From Phytophthora hibernalis (taxonomy: Eukaryota > Oomycota > Peronosporomycetes > Peronosporales > Peronosporaceae): a stretch of DNA of 64,000 bases. The first letter of the stretch is position 1, and the number at the start of each line of letters is the position of its first letter. Below the pieces are notes generated by a model. The model did not search any database, was not told the DNA's origin, and saw only the letters and a list, made by a program, of their open reading frames with translations. The stretch is from NCBI GenBank assembly GCA_012656075.1, contig JAAKBF010000020.1, positions 682,001-746,000 of the forward strand, read 5' to 3'. The translations under genes and the position numbers were made by a program. Shown piece after piece: positions 57,258 to 64,000 of the stretch.

Positions 57258-58458
57258 CTAGTCCACGGTCAAGGCGAGCTTGGTCGCCTCGTACGAGGAA
57301 ATCATGATGGCGCAGGCTGGCGCCACCTTCACGGCGCGTGGGACCAGCCCCGCAGTCATCCCGCGCGCACCTTCCGTCTCCCACACTTGCCGCAGCAGCT
57401 GCGTGAACGACGGCGCCGGCGCCATATCCTTCGAGTACACGACGAGCTGCGACCGCGTCTTGATCACGTCGAACGGGTGAGTGGCAACAGTGGCAAGCAC
57501 GCCAGCCAACACACCCGAGATAAAGGCGACCGCTACGCGCCTCCTCATTTCGTCAGCAATAGGTACTCGCGCTGTCAAATACTCCTTCGACGTCTCGATG
57601 CCGTACCAGTAGAAGGCTGAGAACGGAATATCTCGCGCCAGCGTGGCTCCGAGTCCTGCGAACAACTGCCGAGCTCCTCCTTGCCACACTTGCCGCGCGT
57701 ACGTCGTGAACGGGTGTGCGTTGGCCACCGCCTGCATCTGCACGCGAATCAACTCAAACGGAGAGAAGATCGTTGCGGCTGCCGTGCGCGCCATGCTGCC
57801 GGACGCCATTGCGAGCACCCCGGGGTTCTGCTCCGGGAAAGCTAGCGAACTTCTTGAGCAGCATCTCATACAAGGTGAAGTAGACAGCTGTGGACGGGAT
57901 GGCAGTCAGCAACGTCGGTGGCAAGCCCGCATAAAGCGCAAGCGGCCCCTCGAGCCGCGCGATGCGCGCCATTGTGAAGAGCGTGCTGTCGGGCTTTGGA
58001 GGCGAGCAGATCTGCTGGGGCGAGCACTTGCACTGCTTCAACAGTAGCTGCTTGGGCAGCATCGTGTCCATTAACCCATTCGAGAAGCTGTAGTACGGAC
58101 ACTACCGGTACAGAGATTTCATTAGTGACTGGATAACAACATGCATCCGGAGCTAGACGCACCCGCTGCACAGCAGGTGATGTATGGACTACCGCTGGCG
58201 CCTGCACCTGCAATCGCGTCTTCACCACCTCCAACGCTGTGGAAATACACAAACGCAATACTCAGTGAGATATGCCGCTATGATACTAACTAAACGTGCG
58301 TGCAGATGTAGTTATCGTACGCGTGACCTGCACAACGAGAGCCAATGGTCAGTAGAAGGATTCAAACTATTATACACGGGGCAGGCGGTACGCACCACAA
58401 AGGAGGTGATAACAGCGCCCACGGATGCCGACACGGATTTCTTGAGGGTCTCATCCAT
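57258..58458 (-). CDS. Mitochondrial carrier, SLC25A39/40 (Mtm1) type
   Basis: Three-repeat mitochondrial carrier. Exons are about 58396-58458, 58163-58236 and 57258-58101. Carrier signatures: LEVVKTRLQ, then FELIRVQMQ, then ATHPFDVIKTRSQ. The first matrix loop contains SNGLMDTMLPKQLLLKQCKC then SPQQIC, resembling the NGLMD plus cysteine loop of SLC25A39/40, the mitochondrial glutathione importers. Other matches are LYAGLPPTLLTAIPSTAVYF and AGLGATLARDIPFSAFYWYG. A base seems missing at the first splice junction (58396) and an extra one present near 57853. The subfamily call is by motif reading only. Confidence 0.85.
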
Positions 58459-58813
58459 TTTGCTGCTAGGCTTTTGATTGACCGTTTCAATCAATTTTAT
58501 CCAATCCAGAATCGCCAAGTCACGCCAATTATAATAGTTTTTAAAACAATTTTTTAGTGTCAGCAAATTATTGTGTGCTCAAATTTATTGAATTAGTATC
58601 TCTAAAATTTTATTGTAACACGGAATTAGTGTCACTTCACATTACTACCGACTGTAGTATTCAAAGTCTGGAGCTATTTTTGATTTTGCTCCAACACGAT
58701 CGTCCAGACGACTTGTTTGAAGTGTGGTTTTTGAACCATCTCGTCTGGAGTAAAACGGATACAAAAATCAACATGTCGCAAAATAGCGCCTTGGAGCCTC
58801 GATAACTCCAGTG

Positions 58814-58860
58814 TTAACCCTTTAACTACCGGACCACCTCGAAGGGGTCAATCCAGACCT
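58814..58860 (+). repeat. Candidate left end of piggyBac-like element (TTAA target)
   Basis: TTAA at 58814-58817 followed by CCCTTTAACTACCGGACC. A TTAA target followed by CCCTTT is the usual start of piggyBac elements. The matching right end (GGTAGTTAAAGGG-TTAA) was not found within the window. Confidence 0.55.
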
Positions 58861-59275
58861 CTACCAGAACGAATCAAAACCGCAGGAGTCGTATTTTTAA
58901 ACCAATACATGTAGCCAGAATAAGGGTACACTGTAGTGGCTTTCCACCTTTCAAAAAGAGACCCCCTCAAATCTGTTTCTCTTCGCGTTATTAACGGAGC
59001 TGACAGCATGGAAAATATTGGAGACTTGTGCGGCTTGTGTGGGGATGCTGTCTGTGACTGGGAGCGCTACGGCAGCGAGCTTCGAGAAGCAGGGGGTCGG
59101 ATAGAGGGCAGGATGTCGCGGCAGAGACAACGCAATCGTGCCGTGCGGTTTGCTCTACGCAGAATGTATCTCTACTCGAAAGAATAACGCATGAGAGGAT
59201 GTACCCGCCTGCATCAACTGCAAGTTCGACCAACTCTGGCCAGACAACGCAAATGTATGTGTGCAGTGTATAGTA

Positions 59276-61750
59276 TCAAGCTGTTGGCAATGTCAGCCCT
59301 TCAACACACGTGATTGCTTTATTTGCTCGCTTGCGTGTGAATGCAACAGGCTCGTCCGTTGTCGTGCGGCAGACAGCCTCCAGCGCTTCGCGAAGATCGG
59401 GTGATCGTGCCTTTAACACATCTTGGTAGTGGAAAGCACTAAAACATACAACGTGGAAGCCACGATCGCATTTTGTGCAGCCGTATCTTGATTTCCTGGC
59501 TATCCCTCTAAGACTGCACATATAGCACGTGAGATTACCGTTGCTGTATTTGGTAGTGTTGGGCGTAATGATATGCACGGACGCATCAGCCCCGACCACC
59601 TCCTCTCACAGTTCACGATGCCGCTGCTTCTTCCGGCGGGACTGCTGGCGCCTGAGCGCTTTCTCGTTTCGTGTCAGGCTGTCCGCGATTCGTCGTTTGA
59701 ACTCGCACAGCGTTAGTGTTGTGCTCATAATTATCTTCATCAAAGAAAAATCATTAACATCCACGTGAACAATGTCATATCAAGCCGCTTTTCGCGGCAT
59801 CGAGTAGGATTTGTCGAGCGGAGTTGTTCAGCTCGATCAACTCCGTTCATGAAGCGTTTGTAAACGGCGAATATAGTCGGGGCCATGGATATCTTGCGGT
59901 GGAGTACACGGTCGTCAGTCCATCGTTGGATCGGATACAAGCCGTGTCAGCATGACACGGTCTCATCGGATGACCCCGGGAGTGTCCGCACTGATGGGAG
60001 TTGCGTGAAGGTCGTTCGAATAAAAATACCACTTTACGGTCCTTGTAGACGTCGTAGCTCGGTTTGCTAACGAAAGAGATAACTGGTACGTTGTTTGACG
60101 TGCTAAGGGTCGTTTCTTATGCGCTTTTGATGGTCGGCCTCTTTCTTCTTCCAGCCTGCTTCAGGATTGACAGCAGTTACTAACTCCCAAATGCCACGAT
60201 CTTCCTCCGCAACTCACCGTATAGAGTCCTCCACTGCCGGTTGGTTCCACTTGTCTATCAAGTTTATTCGCATGTGCATCTCGCCGTCAGTGAACGCAAC
60301 TGTGGCGTTCACGAAGGTGTGTCGGGTATATAAATTGTCGGAGACCATTTGCCTGTAGCCACTAGGCGAGCGCAGTATCTTCAATTGATGGCCAACCATA
60401 GCTAGCCATAATGATGTTGCTGAATTCCCGCTTAATGTGATGTCGTCCCGAGCATGAGTGTTATATAGAGCCGTCCGTAGCATGGATAAGCGCTGAGTAT
60501 ATCGCTGAGCTGGTGTTGTCAATTTCGTGTTCCCTGAAGAATTATCCCACACTGAGTGCACGTAGATCAATTCCCACCCTAAGAAGTGCACATCGTACTT
60601 GTCAGGTTTGGACGGCATGTACGTCCGAGCTCTGGAACGTGCCTTGGTGCGCACCGTCATCTCACCAATGCTACAAACCCGGGGGAACTGCGAACTCTGC
60701 GAATCGATTTTGAAAGTGCGCGAGCAGCGTTCGACTGTGCCAGAGTGGGCCGTGCAGCTTTTCCAGTGTGGGGTCGTCGGGCGGGTGAAATTGTAGTGCA
60801 GCTCGTATGTCCTGGAAGCACGTCCTTGGCATGGTCTCTATGAAAGCCTCCTGACCCAAGAAGCGGCTGTCGGACCAATATTCTGAAATCTCGTTGAGGG
60901 CACAAATACTCATCGCAATTTCCAGACCGCAGTAAGTATTGAACTCACTTTCGGTCAACTTAGCTTTGCCGCGAACTGTCAGCACCTCCGAAGTCCAAGT
61001 CTGCAAACTGTGGCGGAACATGGCCGTGAAGAATAGAGAAAACAGTCCATATTCAGCGCTATCTTCGTAGGCCTTGACAACGTTTGCCTCAGCGATAACA
61101 TGCAGGCTGCTCTGCATGTTTAATGACTCCATGTAAGCTTTAGCGAGACGGTTTGGACCGTCGACACTGGAAGTAGCGACGCTACTGACGCCTGAACCTG
61201 TTAACCTCGTGCTGGCCTGCTGTTGCCCGATGTCGGTGTCGATGCGCATGTCGTTAAACAACGACATGTCATTGTCGTTGCTGAACGAGCCATGCTGGTT
61301 GTGGTCGTTGAGAACGGAATGAATGCTGCTGTCGTTACTGATAAACGCCTGCATGCTGTGCTGGCGGGTAAGTACTGCTTGCAGGCTGTCGTGCTGGACG
61401 GGCAGCGGTGGCAGGCTGTCATAGACGACCGGAAGTGCTGTCATATCGTCGACAATGCCGCTAATAGATGGTGTGACGCTGGACTGTGGTTGCTCGACGC
61501 AGGAACAGGCCTGGACTGGAGCTGTGATGGTCTGCTTGTCGGCACCGCCGACTTGTTGGCGGTCCTCAACGACTGGCGAGTCCGCAAAACTGGGCTGGTA
61601 CTCATCGCCAAGCTGTTCCTCCTCTGCTACTAGACGGTCCCAATCGTCTATTAGGGACTCCAGTGACATGTTATCAATGATGTAGACCTGCTGTATATCA
61701 AGAGCCTGCCATTCTTCTGCTGTGTTAATTAAGGGACTGATGCAACGCAT
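59276..61750 (-). pseudogene. piggyBac-like transposase (decayed)
   Basis: Minus-strand fragments in order: a long N-terminal part (about 61750-60671, ending with FNTYCGLEIAMSICALNEIS and PRTCFQDIRAALQFHPPDDP), the catalytic core (60680-60214: MTVRTKARSRARTYMPSKPD; MVSDNLYTRHTF), the third-Asp region (about 59940-59740: FMNGVDRAEQLRSTNPTRCR) and a cysteine-rich C-terminal zinc-binding tail (59599-59276: CYMCSLRG...YGCTKCDRGFHVVCF). The residue before EMTV is Gly (SIGEMTV), where the family has the first catalytic Asp. Multiple frame changes and the lost Asp mean it is inactive. The N-terminus abuts the inserted pogo-like element at 61764. Confidence 0.85.
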
Positions 61751-61765
61751 TTATGGTCGGCGTTA

Positions 61766-61790
61766 CAGATTACGACGAATTGATGTGACG
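61766..61790 (+). repeat. Left TIR of pogo-like element 2
   Basis: Begins CAGATTACGACGAATTGATG; identical to the reverse complement of 63473-63497 over 25 bp. Confidence 0.94.
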
Positions 61791-62287
61791 GACGTATTGA
61801 TGTGACAGCTAAGGTGTTAGTGGCGGCTCCTATACAAAAAAATTGGCCAATAAAATGCAAGCAATTTGGCTGGTCTCGAGCGCTCGTCCAGCGATCAAGC
61901 AGCATATTGCTCGCATCCAGCAGTTTAGAATTCATGATGACCATATCAAGTAGCACCGAAGAAGATACGAAGATGCGCCTGCGTACCTGGGGTGTCGTCA
62001 ATGACGCTCCTGCCGAGCGGGTGCCTCGAGGGGAAGAGGGAGGAGAACGGGGGACGGAGACAGCAGTGAGGAAGAAGACAGCCAAGAAATAAGGACTGTC
62101 GTCGCAGCCTTTTCTGTGTCTGGCGAGAGTCGGAGCCTAGGCTCTCACCGTATGACGTTCCCCAACGCTTTCAAGGTACACGTGCTCGACGAAAGAAGCA
62201 GAGGCTAGAGCTGCATAAGCGATACGGCCTAAAAGCAGGGGGTCCATCTACGCGTGGGAGAAGCAGGAGGCCAAGTGCAGCAACAAA

Positions 62288-63321
62288 ATGTCCTCAAAGG
62301 TCTGCTTGGGAGGCCAAGGTCGGCCATGTTCCTTCCCCCACACTGAAGAGCTCGTTCAGTGGATTAAGGCAATGCGTCGAGAAGATTACCCGCTCAAGAT
62401 GAGTCATGTTGTTGCTTTCGTTAGAGAGGAATACGCTGCATGGGTAGATATCTATCTTATTTCAAGCAAGGAGGCTAGTCTATATCGGCTTTTTCAACGC
62501 CTCGTCCACCGCCACGGCTATTCATTTCGACGCCCGACGAGAACCGTTCTTTCAACTGAAGATTTGCTCCTTGAGCAAGTAAAGTTTGCGCAAGGTATCG
62601 GGGCAGCCGTAGCAAAACCTACGCACGGAGCTCTTTATTCAATGCGGACGAAACTGCCGTTTATTATGACGAGGAACCTGGAAGCATTATCGCCGAGTGC
62701 GGCTTCAAGAAGTCTGCTAAAGTGCGCGGTCGAGCGCAGTCATCGCGCGCCAGTGTTTTGCTGGTGGTATCCGCGACTGGTGAAAAACTGCGGCCACTTA
62801 TCATCTTTAAGGGTCAGCCGGGTGGAACTGTGGAGGAGGAGTGCAAGGACTTCCAGGATATCTACGCAACGGTACAGTCTAATGCGTGGGTGGATACTCG
62901 AATTTGGCACGATCATTTCATCAATGGAGTATGGGCTGAGTTCGTTTCGACAACTCAGACCGGCTCACTAGCACTGTACGTCGATAATCTAAAGTGCCAT
63001 ACCTCCAGCGCTTCCGAAGAAGAGTTTGCAAGCTGGGGGACCGAATTAGTACCCCTTCGCAAGAATACCACAGCGGTGCTGCAGCCGCTTGATGTCGGTG
63101 TCATGGGTCCGTTCAAGAAGAGTCTGCGGAAGCAAGCGCTATCCTACGAGTTGTCCTGCATCCAAGCAAACGGGCACCTGCCTCTGCGCGATCGACTTCT
63201 TGCACTAATGAAGATTCCAGCACGTGAAAAGCGTAAGATTGTCGCCGCAAGAGTAGTTGCCTCCTGGAAGAGCGTTAGCGAGCAGTGCATTCGCCGTGCA
63301 TGGGAGAAAGCAGGTTTGTAG
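62288..63321 (+). CDS. Pogo/Tigger-like transposase
   Basis: The clear frame starts MSSKVCLGGQGRPCSFPHTE, but coding similarity continues upstream to about 62160 (RARRKKQRLELHKRYGLKAG then SIYAWEKQEAKCSNK, the psq helix-turn-helix) across one missing G near 62240, so the true start is earlier. A second DNA-binding part follows (ELVQWIKAMRREDYPLKMSH; RHGYSFRRPTRTVLS). After one missing A at about 62614 the DDE domain reads NADETAVYYDEEPGS (first Asp), LALYVDNLKCH (second) and LQPLDVGVMGPFKK (third). No other stop is seen and the C-terminus is complete (CIRRAWEKAGL). It may encode an active enzyme. Confidence 0.88.
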
Positions 63322-63472
63322 TTCAATCACTAGTCCTTTTAATGAATAATGACTTGAACAGCATTGTCGTTTTCGGCCAATAAAATTGCTCGTGAGGTGT
63401 GATTGGTCGTAAAATTATTTACGTCATATCTTTGTGTCTATGCTGCTTCCCATACAATAGAAAAAACCTCAG

Positions 63473-63497
63473 CGTCACATCAATTCGTCGTAATCTG
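63473..63497 (-). repeat. Right TIR of pogo-like element 2
   Basis: Reverse complement of 61766-61790, perfect over 25 bp, followed by TA. Confidence 0.94.
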
Positions 63498-63499
63498 TA

Positions 63500-64000
63500 C
63501 CACTAAGAATTTACTTCGAACACTTAATCGTCCATCTACAAGCTTTGTATTGCACGTTGATACGATACAACGTACAAGTTATCTCTAGTGGGTTATCTGG
63601 TGCTGGTGATTGGGATATCCGATCGGTGTCGAACATTCCATCGTGTGGCATTTTGAATTGTGTCCCAGACTACATAATTGGTGTTAACAGCTGCACTGGC
63701 ATCGCTCAACAGACTAAACGCAAGTATTATTGGTCAAGCAATTCAGTTGACGTACATTATGGGCGACGCCGACGATGCGCAGTACAATGCGCTGTAAAGT
63801 GTATTTGCTTCAACGTCGAGTTAAACTTTTGATGTGTTTTTCACGTACTGCTGAAACAACAAAAAACTACAAGCCGTCACAACCGATACCGCAACTAGCC
63901 TTCGGAGCGATATTTACGACATGCACTTCAGCTCGACTAAAGAAGAGGTTTTAGAGTTGGCAACTGCAGCAATCAAGTGATGGAAGAAACTCCCAGACGC
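63500..64000. other. Flank of the nested element, no clear feature
   Basis: Expected to hold the 5' part of the piggyBac-like element. A 95-codon ORF at 63545-63832 resembles nothing known. No TTAA-flanked terminal repeat was found before the window ends. Confidence 0.4.

Larger units (their letters stand above)
61764..63499 (+). mobile_element. Pogo-like DNA transposon 2, near-intact, nested
   Basis: Terminal inverted repeats at 61766-61790 and 63473-63497 (25 of 25 bp identical), beginning CAGATTACGACGAATTGATG, flanked by TA on both sides (61764-61765 and 63498-63499). It is 1732 bp long with one transposase gene. The left end also has a direct repeat of ATTGATGTGAC 15-20 bp further in, a typical subterminal transposase site. 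The insertion is immediately upstream of the piggyBac-like ORF start. Confidence 0.92.

Noticed and set aside
63545..63832. 95-residue plus-strand ORF near the window end
   Set aside because: No recognisable motif and lies in transposon-flanking sequence.
1..64000. CRISPR arrays, rRNA, tRNA genes or bacterial operons
   Set aside because: No regularly spaced repeats, rRNA-like or cloverleaf-forming sequence was noticed; introns and promoters show a eukaryotic nuclear context. A tRNA scan could still reveal a missed tRNA.

Overview
The window reads as nuclear DNA of an oomycete, very probably a Phytophthora or close relative. Genes are compact, on both strands, often under 150 bp apart, and carry short introns (about 55-95 bp, GT...CTAAC...AG). 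Oomycete-type Inr/FPR core promoter motifs (TCATTYYNCAWTTT-like) lie just upstream of several starts. Crypton, pogo-like and piggyBac-like transposons are present, and a phosphoglycerate mutase has a mitochondrial-type leader, as stramenopiles do.

Layout. 0-2.1 kb: relic of a Crypton tyrosine-recombinase element. 2.6-8.4 kb: three WrbA-type flavoprotein quinone reductase genes, with a pogo-like element between the second and third. 8.5-13.5 kb: two uncharacterised coiled-coil genes. 13.6-20.5 kb: PX-domain protein, a HAD(NT5C-like)-Alba gene, a 71-residue SMIM4/UQCC5-like gene, a SET-domain methyltransferase, a RidA-family deaminase and a PI4-kinase gamma-like kinase. 20.5-25.3 kb: two long coiled-coil genes. 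25.7-32.9 kb: carnitine acyltransferase, a cysteine-rich membrane astacin homologue lacking the catalytic Glu, and a divergent pair of mitochondrial helical-repeat proteins. 33.3-42.9 kb: phosphoglycerate mutase, UBE2G-type E2, SLC35E-type transporter, a probable N-myristoylated protein, Vps11 and a Wss1-type protease. 43.0-43.7 kb: a 705 bp non-autonomous TIR element. 44.3-58.5 kb: small unknown genes, a LYR protein, RNF10-type E3 ligase, a fourth WrbA gene, diacylglycerol kinase, organellar release factor 2, LRR protein, MORN protein, rhodanese/dual-specificity phosphatase and an SLC25A39/40-type carrier. 58.8-64 kb: a decayed piggyBac-like element with a second, nearly intact pogo-like element inserted at its 5' side.

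The genes are mostly housekeeping and do not form one pathway. Themes that recur are mitochondrial function (RF2, PGM, SMIM4-like, LYR, SLC25, two helical-repeat proteins), membrane/phosphoinositide signalling (PX, PI4K, DGK, Vps11) and ubiquitin/SUMO (UBE2G, RNF10, Wss1).

One technical point governs interpretation: most reading-frame breaks, including those in single-copy housekeeping genes, are explained by one missing base in a homopolymer run. I therefore treat those genes as probably intact in the organism and the breaks as likely sequencing errors. A minority of breaks need an extra base or are unexplained. Coordinates of multi-exon genes are given as the span from start to stop, with exon limits in the text.
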